Shown: positions 44,294-54,177 of the stretch, piece after piece
Numbering within the stretch: position 1 is the first letter of the stretch
How the letters are laid out: each line of letters starts with the position of its first letter
From: Hymenobacter taeanensis
GTDB taxonomy: Bacteria; Bacteroidota; Bacteroidia; Cytophagales; Hymenobacteraceae
Direction of reading: 5' to 3'
NCBI RefSeq assembly: GCF_013137895.1
Contig: NZ_CP053538.1
Location: 247,501 to 311,500, forward strand
Length of the DNA: 64,000 nucleotides
Notes under the pieces: generated by a model
What the model was told of the DNA's origin: nothing
Seen by the model: only the letters and a program-made list of their open reading frames with translations
Database searches by the model: none
Program-made: the position numbers and the translations under genes

Positions 44294-45589
44294 TTACGCC
44301 TCAGGGTTGGGCGTGCGGTTTAGTAGCTGCTCAAGCTGTTGGCGCGCAATGACCAGCTCGGTCACATCAAAAGCAAAGCACGAAATGCCCACGATGTGGC
44401 CGTGTTCACGCAGGGCTTGGTAAGTGAAATTCAGGTACACCTCATCTAGCTGGCCTGAATCATGGCGGCGCAGTTGCAGCAGCACCTCATTGCCGCGGTA
44501 AGGCTCACCGGAGCGGTACACTTCATCGAGCAAACCAATAAAGCCCTGCTCCACCGCCTCGGGCACGGCCTCGGCCACAGTACGCCCCAGCAACTCCCGG
44601 TCGGGGAACAGCTCCTGGTAGCGTGGGTTCACAAACTCATAGCGATACTCGGGGCCGCGCACCACTGCAATTAGGGCCGGAGCCTGCAGGAACAGCTCAT
44701 AGAACGACTCCCGCTGGCTGCGGGCTAACTGGTGTGCCTGATACGCCTGCTCCGATAAGACCATTTGCTCTTCGTTGGCCTGCAGCAACTCCTGCACCAA
44801 TTGCCGTTGATCATGAATATCGGTTGCGCAGCCAATCCACATGGTTACTTCGCCTTCTGCATTCACGCGGGGCACGCTCTGAGCCAGCACCCAACGGTAG
44901 CTGCCATCGGCGCAGCGCAAACGGTACTCCAGCTGATATTTGGTTTTGGCGGCGGCGGCCTCCTGCCAGGTTTTTGTCACCTTGGCGCGGTCATCAGAAT
45001 GAATACCCTCCTGCCAACCGTGGCCCCGCTCCTGCTCGGGGGTGCGGCCGGTAAATTGCAGCCACCGCTCATTGAAGGTTTCGGCGTCGCCGTTGGGTTG
45101 GCTGGTCCACACCATTACGGGCAGGACCTGCAGAATAAACTGGGCCCGCTGTTGGCTTTCAGCCAACTCCTGCGCCATACGCCGGCGCTGGAGTTCCGCT
45201 AGGTGCGCCTCCGTTACGTCGCGGGTACGGCGCAGGATGTAGAGCAGCGCGCCGTCGGCGTCAAGTATGGGGTAGTTTGTTGCCTGCCAATAGCGCTCCT
45301 CATAACCACTTTGTCCATCGGTGCGCTGTAGATCGTAGCGAATGAGGGGCATGGTGAAGGGCTGGCGCAGGCGGCGTACCTGCTCGAAGGAGTCGGCCAG
45401 TACCTGCCATTCGTTTTGCTCGGCGGCGGTGTAGGCCTCCAGAATATTACGGCCAACTATATCTGCGCGCTGCTTGAGCGTAACAGCCAGATAGTCGTCT
45501 GACGCATCAATGATGATATTGTCGGGGGTGAGCAGAATGTAATTGCCGGGTAGCTGATGCAGCAGTGCATCAATATCAAGTGAAGGCAT
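44294..45589 (-). CDS. three-PAS-domain protein without output domain (copy B)
   Basis: 431 aa, paralog of 40275-41585 along its whole length: PAS1 (LLTPDNIIIDASDDYLAVT), PAS2 (YRLRCADGSYRWVLAQSVP, CATDIHDQRQLVQEL), PAS3 (APALIAVVRGPEYRYEFVNPRYQELF, FAFDVTELVIARQQLEQL). It ends in the same place, before any kinase domain. The two copies are inverted relative to each other and each is followed by its own small helical partner. Confidence 0.88.
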   Translation of the reverse strand: MPSLDIDALLHQLPGNYILLTPDNIIIDASDDYLAVTLKQRADIVGRNILEAYTAAEQNEWQVLADSFEQVRRLRQPFTMPLIRYDLQRTDGQSGYEERYWQATNYPILDADGALLYILRRTRDVTEAHLAELQRRRMAQELAESQQRAQFILQVLPVMVWTSQPNGDAETFNERWLQFTGRTPEQERGHGWQEGIHSDDRAKVTKTWQEAAAAKTKYQLEYRLRCADGSYRWVLAQSVPRVNAEGEVTMWIGCATDIHDQRQLVQELLQANEEQMVLSEQAYQAHQLARSQRESFYELFLQAPALIAVVRGPEYRYEFVNPRYQELFPDRELLGRTVAEAVPEAVEQGFIGLLDEVYRSGEPYRGNEVLLQLRRHDSGQLDEVYLNFTYQALREHGHIVGISCFAFDVTELVIARQQLEQLLNRTPNPEA

Positions 45590-46140
45590 GGGACACAGAT
45601 CGAGGTGGAGGGGAAGGGCGCCAAAGATATACGAACCGGCCTAAAAAGCTTGTTGAGCAGCTTTCTTAACTAACTGGTTATGCGCCCGCTTATGCCCAGC
45701 CCACTGTCACCTATCAAACTGCATGGCTACTGTAAGGCACTAATTCCCTAGCCTGAATAGCAGAGCCCACCACTGGCACTTTCCAGTGAGGGCAACACCG
45801 CGTTGGGGTACCACCGCAACTGCCATGCTGGACTGGTCCTGGTAGCTGGCTTGGCTGTACTCTTCTCAGAGCTTAGACACGACATAAGCCGCTTAGCCTA
45901 TTAAGGTTAGTTGAGTACGCCCGCCTGGAGCCATACACAATTTTGTGCTTTTTAAATATTCATCTATCACAAACGATTGCAATTTACTACCGGAAACGGT
46001 TGCGTATTTTTTCTCTGCGCTGGGTTTTCTAAGGGTATTTGATGAGCCTGAGAACACTATACATTAGGACAAATATCAGTTGACATAGACTTCAACTAAT
46101 ACCTGTGCTTCTCATTCCTCCACCAAACCCACCAACTCTC
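45590..46140. other. 551-bp divergent intergenic region, PAS copy B / xylanase
   Basis: No gene. The half next to the xylanase is AT-rich (45950-46030) with AAACGATTGC at 45971-45980 and CGGAAACGGTTGCG at 45991-46004. These two similar words are quasi-palindromic around CG and look like sites for a LacI-type repressor. Promoters for both divergent genes should lie here. Confidence 0.4.
45971..46004. promoter_or_regulatory. possible LacI-type operator pair upstream of the xylanase
   Basis: AAACGATTGC and, 24 bp further, AAACGGTTGC are near-direct repeats. Each centre resembles half of the GCAAxCGxTTGC operators of LacI-family sugar regulators. About 140 bp before the xylanase start. No LacI gene is in the window. 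Confidence 0.25.
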
Positions 46141-49026
46141 ATGGTAAGACTCCGACGCTTACTGTTGCTTCCGGCACTTCTCTTCTCCAGTTTAGCCATG
46201 TACGGCCAGAACGCTCCCGTAGTAATACAAGCCGAAGCCGGCACCATCCGGGATGCAGCCACCGCTCCGGCGGCTATTACCTTCAACACTGAGGCCGGTA
46301 CCGGTTTTCTGCGCGTAGTAGGCGACTTTGTTACGCTGAATGGCTCCACGCAGAGCCCCAACGCCGATAACCGGGTGGTTTCTTACACTATTACCTTTCC
46401 GGGCGCCGGCACCTATGAGCTCTATGCCCGAGTACGGGTGGGCGCTGGCGGCTTCAATGACGACAGCTACTACGTTCCCAATTCATTCGGGACCCGCTCA
46501 GCGTTTGAGACCAACCGCTGGGTTAACGCCAATGGCCTGGCGGGCGGCGGATACACTACCTCAACTGATATTGTTAGCAGCGCGGGCACTGCCTCTACTA
46601 ACAACGTCTGGAAATGGGTGAAGATGTCGGCCTTTGGGGGCAGCAACTTCACGGTACCTGCCAGCGGCCTGACTCAGACCTTTGAAATTGGCAGTCGGGA
46701 AAATGGCCTTGACATCGACAAGTTCGTGTTTGGAGCCTCGGGCGTGTTTTTCACCGTGGCTAACCTAGATAATGGGCAGCAGGGCTCTGTTACCCCGCCC
46801 CCACCCCCTTTCAACCCGCCGGGGCCGCCTATTGCTACTGGCAAGCCTAAATTCCTGGGTGGTGTATATAGCAATCCGCAGAAGGTTAACTTCGGGAAGT
46901 ACTTCAACCAGGTAGTTTCGGAGAATGGCGGCAAGTGGGGCAGCGTAGAAGGCACCCGCAACGTGATGAACTGGACGGACCTGGACTCAGCCTATGCTCG
47001 GGCCAAACGGCAGAATATCCCCTTCCGGATGCACGTACTCATTTGGGGCAACCAGCAGCCTTCCTGGATTGAAAACCTCCCTCCGGCTGAGCAGCTGGCC
47101 GAGATTAAAGAGTGGTTTGCGGCCGTAGCCCAGCGCTACCCCGACGTTGCCTTTCTGGAAGTAGTAAATGAGCCTACCCACGATGCCCCGGTAAAGCAAA
47201 GCCCCACCGACCAGGGTAGCGGCAACTATATTGAGGCGCTGGGCGGCAAAGGCACCACGGGCTGGGACTGGGTAATTACCTCCTTCCAGCTGGCCCGCCA
47301 GTACTTCCCCAATACCCAACTGATGTTGAACGACTACAGCGTGGAAAACACCACCGCTGGCGCTCAGCAGTACCTAAACATCATCAACCTGCTGCGGCAG
47401 CGCAACCTCATTGATGTGGTGGGCATTCAGGGGCACGCTTTCTCTACACAGCCAACGCCTGCCGCCTCCCTCACGGCCAACCTCAACCTGATTGCCTCAG
47501 CGGGCCTTCCTATTTATATCACGGAGCTTGATATTGATGGCCTCCAGGATGAAGTGCAGCTGGCCGAGTACCAGCGCGTGTTCCCGCTGTTCTGGGAGCA
47601 CCCGGCCGTGAAAGGCATTACGCTGTGGGGCTACCGGCCCGGCCACTGGCGCACGGCGCAGGGGGCCTACCTGGCCTACGAAAACGGGGCTGAGCGCGCC
47701 GCTCTCAAGTGGCTCCGCGACTATGTGCAACGCACCGATATCTCAACTATTACCACTAGCCCCCTAGCCTCTAGCTCTTTTTGCGTGGGTAGCACCCTGA
47801 ATGTACCGTTTACGGTAGCTGGCTCCGGTACCGCAAACCGCACTTTCACAGCTCAACTTTCTGATGCTACGGGTAGCTTCACGGCTCCAACGGCTATTGG
47901 CTCTGTTACGGCATCGGCGGCAGGCAATTATTCTATTGCGGCTACCCTTCCAGCTACGGTAGCGCCGGGCACTCTATACCGCATTCGGGTGGTGAGCACT
48001 ACGCCTTCAGTATTTGGTAACGCCAACAGCACCAACCTTACGCTCAAGGCTTTGCCAACGGCTACGCTCAGCGGCACCACCGCTATTTGCGCCGGCTCAA
48101 GTGCTGCCCTGAGTGTGGCCCTGACCGGCACGGCGCCCTGGTCGCTGACCTACACTGATGGCACCACGCCAGTAACGGTAACCGGCATCACGACTTCGCA
48201 TTATACCTTCTCAGTAAGCCCCGCCAGCACTACCACCTACTCGCTCACGGCCGTTTCTGATGGCTCCTGCAGCGGCAGCGCTATCAGCGGGCAGGCAGTA
48301 GTAACGGTAAACCCCCTGCCGACCCCTGGCCTAGCAGTTACGCCCGCCAACGATGTGTATACCGGCGGCGTACCAACTACTTTGTACGTAGGCTACGGGC
48401 CACAGAGCGTCACACTCACGGCCACCGGTGGCACCAGCTACAGCTGGAGCCCAGCCGCTGGCCTCAGCAATGCCGCCATTGCCAACCCCGTGTTTACGGC
48501 CAGCCAGCCCGGCGTGTACCGCTACGTGGTAACTGTCACCAACGAGTTTGGCTGCTCGGCCACCAAAGAAGTAACTCTCACGGTGCTCGACGTGCGCTGC
48601 AGCAATAACCCCAACTCCGATAAGGTACTGGTGTGCCAGAGCGGCAAGGTGATTTGCGTGTCGGTGAATGCGGTGCCTGCTCATCTTAAGAAGGACGGCA
48701 ACGGCCTGGGCTCCTGCACTCCGGAGGCTACCAGCACTACTGCCAGTGTTGTAGGTGACGCGCAAGGCTCGACCTTCGCAGCGTACCCTAACCCCTTCAC
48801 TGAGCGGACCGTGGTGCGGTTCCGGGCGGTGGCTACGGCCCACGTGCAGTTGCAGGTGTACAACCAGCTAGGCCAGTTGGTGGCTACCCTGTACCAAGGC
48901 GTAGCCGAAGCCGGCCGTGATTATGATACCACGCTGGAAGGCCGTTCCCTCACAGAGGGCGTATACACCTGCCGTCTGGTTTCGGGTGGCAAGGTGGAAA
49001 CCAAGCGTCTGGTGCTGGTGAAGTAA
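46141..49026 (+). CDS. secreted GH10 endo-beta-1,4-xylanase with T9SS sorting domain
   Basis: 961 aa from the ATG at 46141. Order: signal peptide (LLLLPALLFSSLAMYGQ), a carbohydrate-binding-like beta domain (about 25-205, VVSYTITFPGAGTYELYARVR), Pro-rich linker, the GH10 barrel (about 235-535) with ENGGKWGSVE, acid/base Glu344 (VVNEPTHD) and nucleophile Glu462 (ITELDID). Then come Ig-like/CHU_C-type repeats (about 540-860) and a C-terminal type IX sorting domain (FAAYPNPFTERTVVRF, LTEGVYTCRLVSGGKVETKRLVL). It hydrolyses xylan outside the cell or on the surface. Confidence 0.93.
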   Translation: MVRLRRLLLLPALLFSSLAMYGQNAPVVIQAEAGTIRDAATAPAAITFNTEAGTGFLRVVGDFVTLNGSTQSPNADNRVVSYTITFPGAGTYELYARVRVGAGGFNDDSYYVPNSFGTRSAFETNRWVNANGLAGGGYTTSTDIVSSAGTASTNNVWKWVKMSAFGGSNFTVPASGLTQTFEIGSRENGLDIDKFVFGASGVFFTVANLDNGQQGSVTPPPPPFNPPGPPIATGKPKFLGGVYSNPQKVNFGKYFNQVVSENGGKWGSVEGTRNVMNWTDLDSAYARAKRQNIPFRMHVLIWGNQQPSWIENLPPAEQLAEIKEWFAAVAQRYPDVAFLEVVNEPTHDAPVKQSPTDQGSGNYIEALGGKGTTGWDWVITSFQLARQYFPNTQLMLNDYSVENTTAGAQQYLNIINLLRQRNLIDVVGIQGHAFSTQPTPAASLTANLNLIASAGLPIYITELDIDGLQDEVQLAEYQRVFPLFWEHPAVKGITLWGYRPGHWRTAQGAYLAYENGAERAALKWLRDYVQRTDISTITTSPLASSSFCVGSTLNVPFTVAGSGTANRTFTAQLSDATGSFTAPTAIGSVTASAAGNYSIAATLPATVAPGTLYRIRVVSTTPSVFGNANSTNLTLKALPTATLSGTTAICAGSSAALSVALTGTAPWSLTYTDGTTPVTVTGITTSHYTFSVSPASTTTYSLTAVSDGSCSGSAISGQAVVTVNPLPTPGLAVTPANDVYTGGVPTTLYVGYGPQSVTLTATGGTSYSWSPAAGLSNAAIANPVFTASQPGVYRYVVTVTNEFGCSATKEVTLTVLDVRCSNNPNSDKVLVCQSGKVICVSVNAVPAHLKKDGNGLGSCTPEATSTTASVVGDAQGSTFAAYPNPFTERTVVRFRAVATAHVQLQVYNQLGQLVATLYQGVAEAGRDYDTTLEGRSLTEGVYTCRLVSGGKVETKRLVLVK

Positions 49027-49056
49027 CGGGCACGCACCCAACCAACAAGTAGTACC

Positions 49057-49086
49057 GAAAGGGCGGCTGGCATCAGTCGCCCTTTC
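49057..49086 (+). terminator. terminator after the xylanase gene
   Basis: GAAAGGGCG (49057-49065) pairs with CGCCCTTTC (49078-49086), followed by TTAGTT. The stem is extended inside by GCTG/CAGT-type partial pairing. Confidence 0.7.
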
Positions 49087-49202
49087 TTAGTTCTAGGCCA
49101 CTTCCGGCGCCCTCTTGGGCGCGTGTTCAGTGGCATGCGGCTACCTTCCTCCTCAAATACCTTAAATTCGCATTCTACCCATTCTAACCGCTAGCACTGC
49201 CC

Positions 49203-52200
49203 TTGTCTTTCCTTCGCTCCCTTTCGTTTTTGTGGCTACTGCTCATGCTGCTGAACCCCGCCGACTCTTCAGCACAACGCCGCAAGTCTTCTTCCGCTCA
49301 GAAGAAAACTACCCGCTCCGAAGTTGCCCCCAAGCGGCAGCAGGAAGCTACCAAGGCGGCCAGCGCCAAAAAAGCGGCCCCCGTTGTACAAAGCCGCAAC
49401 CTGCCGGTGCCTTTTGCCGGGCAGCTAGGCCAGTCGCGGTGGGTTGACTCGGTGATGCAGACCCTGACGCCCGACCAGCGCGTGGCGCAGCTCTTTATGG
49501 TGGCGGCGTACTCTAACCGCAAGCGGATTGATGAAGACTCCGTTTCGGCCCTGATTCAGCAGTACGGAATTGGCGGCCTGATTTTCTTTCAGGGCGGCCC
49601 TGTGCGCCAAAGCAAGCTCCTCAACCGCTACCAGAGCCAGAGTAAAGTGCCACTGCTGGTGGCCATGGACGCCGAGTGGGGCGTGGGCATGCGTCTGGAT
49701 AGCGTGCAGCGCTTTCCCTACCAGATGAGCATGGGAGGAGTGCGGGATAACCAGCTGGTGTACGACATGGGCACCGAGGTAGCAGCGCAGTTCAAGCGCC
49801 TGGGTATGCACGTAAACTTCGCGCCGGTAGTAGACGTGAATAACAACGCCGCCAACCCCGTCATCGGCTACCGCAGCTGGGGCGAGAACCGCGAAAACGT
49901 AACTGAGAAGAGCTACCAATACATGAAGGGCATGCAGGATGCGGGCATATTGGCCGTAGCCAAGCACTTCCCTGGCCACGGCGACACCGACACTGACTCT
50001 CACCTGGCCCTGCCCCTGCTCCGCATTGACCGCAAGCGCATTGATACGCTGGAGCTGTACCCGTTCAAAAGCTTGATTAAGCGTGGCATTGGGGGCATGA
50101 TGGTGGCTCACCTCAACATTCCGGCCCTGGATACCACGGGCATGCCCAGTACTCTTTCCAAGCCTATCATTCAGGGCTTGCTCAAGCAGAAGCTGGGCTT
50201 TGAGGGCATCATCTTCACCGATGCCATGAACATGAAGGGCGTCATCAGCAAGTACCCGCCCGGCGACGCCGACCTACGGGCCTTGCTGGCCGGCAATGAC
50301 GTTCTGGAGTTTTCCAAGAATATTCCGCTGGCGCTGAAAATGGTGCGCGACGCCATCAACCAAGGCCAACTTAGCCAAGCCGACCTCGATGCCCGCTGCC
50401 GCAAGGTGCTGGCCCTGAAAGAGTGGGCTGGCTTGAACAAGTACAAGCCCATCGACCTGCGCAACCTTACCGCCGACCTAAACACGCCCCACGCCCAGTA
50501 CCTCAGCCAGCACCTCACGGAGCTGAGCGTAACGGTACTGCGCAACCAGAAAAACCTGCTGCCCCTGCAGCGCCTTGATACGCTGCGCCTGGCCACGCTC
50601 ACTATCGGTACCAAAGATACCACCGACTTCCAGCGCATGGTGGCCGACTACGCCCCCGTGCGCCACTTCTGGCTACCCGCCACCGCTAGCATGGACGAGC
50701 TGACGAAGATGCGCGAAACGCTGAAAAGTTACAACACGGTGCTAGTGGGCGTAAACAACCTCGGCCGACTGCCCGCCACCAACTTTGGCGTGACACCCGA
50801 AACCAACGTATTTCTGCACGAGCTGGGCGGCAAGGGCCAAAAGGTTATTGTTACGGTGTTTGGTAATGCTTACGCCGTAGCCAAAATCCGAGACCTGGAC
50901 CGCGCCGACGCGGTGGTACTGGCCTACCAGGAAAGTAAAAATGCCCAGGAGGTAGCCGCCGAGGTACTTTTCGGCGGGGTATCGGCCAGTGGCAAGTTGC
51001 CCGTTACGGTGTCGGACCGTTATAGCTATGGCACTGGCCTAGCCACCAAGGGCGGCATCCGGCTGCGCTACAGCTTCCCCGAGGCGGTAGGCATGAACAA
51101 CAATCTGGAGGCCCGCGTGGACTCTATTATGAATGGCGCCGTGGCGGCCAAAGCTTTTCCTGGCGGCGAGGTGGTAATTGCCCGCCGTGGGGTGGTAGTA
51201 CTGCGCAAGAGCTACGGTACCCACTCTTTTGCTGATGCGCCGGTGCAGGGTGGTAAGCCCAGCCGCCCCGTCCGCAACGACGACCTTTACGACCTGGCTT
51301 CCGTGACCAAAGTATCGGCGGCACTGCCGGCCCTGATGAAGTTACAAGATGAGGGCAAGTTCAACCCCGACATGACGCTAGGCCAGTTGTTCCCCGAGTT
51401 CAAGGGCACTAACAAGGAAAACCTGAAGCTGCGCGACGTGCTCACTCACCAGGCCCGCCTGAAAGCCTGGATTCCGTTCTGGAAAGACTACACGAAGCCT
51501 CAGGGCTTCTTCAACTCCATTTTCGGTAAGAGTCCTGATGCCAAAGAGGTATCGGCCACGAAACCCTCAGAGATGAGCCGCCGCTACTTCCGCCCCGATT
51601 CCTCGGCCCGGTTCCCGCTGCCGGCCGGCCCCAACCTGTGGGCCCGCAACGACTTCCCCGAGCGCATTACCAAAGCCATTGCTGAGTCGCCGCTGAACGA
51701 GAAGCCCGGCTACGTGTACTCCGACTTGTCGTTCATCATGTACCCGCGCTTTGTGAAGTCGGCCTCGGGCAAAACCATTAACAAGTTTGTAACCGACGAA
51801 ATTTATCGGCCGCTGGGTGCCACTACCCTGGGCTATAACCCCACGCGCCGCTTCCCGCTGGCCCGCATTGCGCCTTCTGAGTACGATTCCCTGTTCCGCC
51901 ACGGCCAGCTGCACGGCACGGTGCACGATGAAGGCGCGGCCCTGTTGGGCGGCCTATCGGGCCACGCGGGCCTGTTCGGCAACGCCAACGACCTGGCCAA
52001 GCTGGTGCAACTATATGCCTGGAATGGCCGCTACGGCGGGCAGCAGATAATCAAGGCCGAAACCATAGCGGAGTACACTAAGTGTCAGTTCTGCCCCGAT
52101 AACCGCCGCGCCCTGGGCTTCGATAGGCCTGCCGCAAACCCCTCGGTCAATTCGGCCAAGAGCGTATCGCAGCTCAGCTACGGGCACACGGGCTTTACGG

Positions 52201-52391
52201 GCACGTATTTCTGGGTTGACCCACAGGAAGATCTTACCTGCATCGTGCTCACTAACCGTGTGAACCCCACGCGCCGCAACAACAAAATCACGGAGCTCAG
52301 CGTCAGGTCTGGGGTGTTGCAGGTGGCGCTGGAGAGCATTCAGCAACCCCGCAGGCAAGCCGTAGAAAGCACCGTACCGCAGGAGAACTAA
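49203..52391 (+). CDS. GH3 beta-N-acetylhexosaminidase / beta-lactamase-like serine hydrolase fusion
   Basis: 1062 aa, exported. The frame opens with TTG at 49203; later ATGs would cut into the signal peptide (FLWLLLMLLNPADSSAQ). A basic linker (about 26-65) is followed by a NagZ-like GH3 domain with KHFPGHGDTDTDSH (254-267) and nucleophile Asp340 (FTDAMNMKG), then the GH3 C-terminal domain. From about 635 there is a class C beta-lactamase/esterase-like domain with Ser700-Val-Thr-Lys703, YSD in GYVYSDLSF and GHTGFTGT near the end. Such fusions probably trim muropeptides or chitin-type sugars in the periplasm. Confidence 0.93.
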   Translation: MSFLRSLSFLWLLLMLLNPADSSAQRRKSSSAQKKTTRSEVAPKRQQEATKAASAKKAAPVVQSRNLPVPFAGQLGQSRWVDSVMQTLTPDQRVAQLFMVAAYSNRKRIDEDSVSALIQQYGIGGLIFFQGGPVRQSKLLNRYQSQSKVPLLVAMDAEWGVGMRLDSVQRFPYQMSMGGVRDNQLVYDMGTEVAAQFKRLGMHVNFAPVVDVNNNAANPVIGYRSWGENRENVTEKSYQYMKGMQDAGILAVAKHFPGHGDTDTDSHLALPLLRIDRKRIDTLELYPFKSLIKRGIGGMMVAHLNIPALDTTGMPSTLSKPIIQGLLKQKLGFEGIIFTDAMNMKGVISKYPPGDADLRALLAGNDVLEFSKNIPLALKMVRDAINQGQLSQADLDARCRKVLALKEWAGLNKYKPIDLRNLTADLNTPHAQYLSQHLTELSVTVLRNQKNLLPLQRLDTLRLATLTIGTKDTTDFQRMVADYAPVRHFWLPATASMDELTKMRETLKSYNTVLVGVNNLGRLPATNFGVTPETNVFLHELGGKGQKVIVTVFGNAYAVAKIRDLDRADAVVLAYQESKNAQEVAAEVLFGGVSASGKLPVTVSDRYSYGTGLATKGGIRLRYSFPEAVGMNNNLEARVDSIMNGAVAAKAFPGGEVVIARRGVVVLRKSYGTHSFADAPVQGGKPSRPVRNDDLYDLASVTKVSAALPALMKLQDEGKFNPDMTLGQLFPEFKGTNKENLKLRDVLTHQARLKAWIPFWKDYTKPQGFFNSIFGKSPDAKEVSATKPSEMSRRYFRPDSSARFPLPAGPNLWARNDFPERITKAIAESPLNEKPGYVYSDLSFIMYPRFVKSASGKTINKFVTDEIYRPLGATTLGYNPTRRFPLARIAPSEYDSLFRHGQLHGTVHDEGAALLGGLSGHAGLFGNANDLAKLVQLYAWNGRYGGQQIIKAETIAEYTKCQFCPDNRRALGFDRPAANPSVNSAKSVSQLSYGHTGFTGTYFWVDPQEDLTCIVLTNRVNPTRRNNKITELSVRSGVLQVALESIQQPRRQAVESTVPQEN

Positions 52392-52394
52392 CCT

Positions 52395-52422
52395 AAAGCT
52401 CCGGCCACAAGGCCGGAGCTTT
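52395..52422 (+). terminator. terminator after the GH3 fusion gene
   Basis: A perfect 12-bp stem (52395-52406 with 52411-52422), loop ACAA, followed by TTT. Confidence 0.9.
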
Positions 52423-52530
52423 TTTGTTTCTAACCGAGTGCCAGGTGGCCTACTGAAATCCGTGAAAATTCTCCTATATGTATATCTGTGGGAAATCTGT
52501 TAGCTTAAAATCCCCACCAACAGAACTTCC

Positions 52531-54162
52531 ATGTTAGGTTTGATGATGAACGAGCCCTTGCGCATTGCGGGGCTGCTAGAGCACGCTGCCAAGTGGCACG
52601 CCGAAACTGAAATTGTATCTCGCTTAGCGGAGGGTGGCCTACACCGCTACACGTACGCCGCCGCCCACCTGCGCAGCAAGCAGCTGGCCAACGCTCTCTC
52701 GGAGCTGGGCGTTAGCAACGGCGACCGGGTAGGCACCTTAGCCTGGAACACGCACCGGCATTTTGAGCTGTATTATGGCATCTCAGGAATGGGCGCGGTG
52801 TGCCACACTATCAACCCGCGCCTGTTTTTTGAGCAGCTCGTGTACATCATCAATCACGCCGAAGACCGGCTGCTGTTCTTTGACCTTACCTTTCTATCGC
52901 TGGTAGAAAAGCTGGCCCCCCAGTGCCCTAAAGTAGAGAGCTGGGTGCTCATGACCGGCCGGGCCCATATGCCCGAGGCGACTACCCTGCCCGACTTACG
53001 CTGCTACGAAGACCTACTGGCTGCGCATACTAGCGACTACGAGTGGCCTATGTTCGATGAAAATACCGCATCCTCCCTGTGCTATACCTCCGGCACCACT
53101 GATCAGCCCAAGGGCGTGCTCTATTCCCACCGCTCCACGCTACTGCACAGCTACGCCGCCTCCCTGCCCGATGGCTTCAACTGCTCGGCCCGGGATGTGG
53201 TGCTGCCGGTAGTACCCATGTTTCACGTTAATGCCTGGGGCATTCCGTACACGGCCCCCATGAACGGCTGCAAACTGGTAATGCCCGGCCCCGGCCTCGA
53301 TGCGGCCAGCCTATATGAGTTGTATGAGCAGGAAGGCGTAACGTTTACGGCGGGCGTGCCCACCATCTGGTTTGGGCTGCTCACGTTTATGCGGGAGAAA
53401 AAGCTGCAGTTCACCACTCTCAAAAAGATGATTGTGGGCGGCGCCTCCTGCCCTCCGGCTCTGCTTAAGGCCTTTGATGAGGAGCTGAGCGTAGAGATTC
53501 GGCACGCCTGGGGCATGTCGGAAACTTCGCCGCTGGGTACCGTGTGCACCCTGAAACCCCAGCAACTCAACCTGAGCCCCGATGAGCAGTTTGCCATTCA
53601 GACTAAGCAGGGCCGCGCCATTTTTGGCGTGGATATGAAGATTGTGGATGATGCCGGCCAGGAGTTGCCCCACGACGGCGTGGCCTTCGGTGACTTGCTA
53701 GTGCGCGGCCCGTTTATTGCGCGCGAGTACTTTGGGGCCGATCAGCCGGGTGGGCTCACGGCCAGCGGCTGGTTCCGGACCGGCGACGTGGCCACCATTG
53801 ACCCCGCTGGCTTCATGCAAATCACCGACCGTAGCAAAGACGTGATTAAATCGGGCGGCGAGTGGATTTCTAGTATCGAGCTGGAGAACCTCGCCGTAGG
53901 CCACCCCGCTATTGCCGAAGCTGCCGTGATTGGCGTGCCTCACCCCAAGTGGAGCGAACGGCCGTTGCTGGTAGTGGTCAGAAAACCCGATTCTGAAATC
54001 AGCAAGCAGGAGCTACTGGCCTACTATGAGGGCAAAGTGGCCCGCTGGTGGATTCCGGAAGCCGTAGAGTTTGTGGAGCAACTCCCCCACACCGCCACCG
54101 GTAAGCTCCTCAAAACCAAGCTCCGCCAAGACTTTGCGGGGTATGAGTTTGAGAAACGGTGA
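52531..54162 (+). CDS. AMP-dependent acyl-CoA synthetase (AlkK-like fatty-acid CoA ligase)
   Basis: 543 aa. Activates a fatty acid to acyl-CoA through an acyl-AMP. Signature [18 protein letters not shown] (about 187-204), then [47 protein letters not shown] and the C-terminal catalytic lysine in [11 protein letters not shown]. The medium/long-chain AlkK-type branch fits best by overall sequence; chain length is not decided. Start ATG at 52531; another Met follows 4 residues later. Confidence 0.92.
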   Translation: MLGLMMNEPLRIAGLLEHAAKWHAETEIVSRLAEGGLHRYTYAAAHLRSKQLANALSELGVSNGDRVGTLAWNTHRHFELYYGISGMGAVCHTINPRLFFEQLVYIINHAEDRLLFFDLTFLSLVEKLAPQCPKVESWVLMTGRAHMPEATTLPDLRCYEDLLAAHTSDYEWPMFDENTASSLCYTSGTTDQPKGVLYSHRSTLLHSYAASLPDGFNCSARDVVLPVVPMFHVNAWGIPYTAPMNGCKLVMPGPGLDAASLYELYEQEGVTFTAGVPTIWFGLLTFMREKKLQFTTLKKMIVGGASCPPALLKAFDEELSVEIRHAWGMSETSPLGTVCTLKPQQLNLSPDEQFAIQTKQGRAIFGVDMKIVDDAGQELPHDGVAFGDLLVRGPFIAREYFGADQPGGLTASGWFRTGDVATIDPAGFMQITDRSKDVIKSGGEWISSIELENLAVGHPAIAEAAVIGVPHPKWSERPLLVVVRKPDSEISKQELLAYYEGKVARWWIPEAVEFVEQLPHTATGKLLKTKLRQDFAGYEFEKR

Positions 54163-54177
54163 TTAAGTGAATGATTT

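Noticed and set aside
49425..50111. 228-codon minus-strand open frame inside the GH3 gene
   Set aside because: His/Val/Ala-rich antisense frame typical of high-GC coding DNA; the plus strand encodes the complete GH3 domain.
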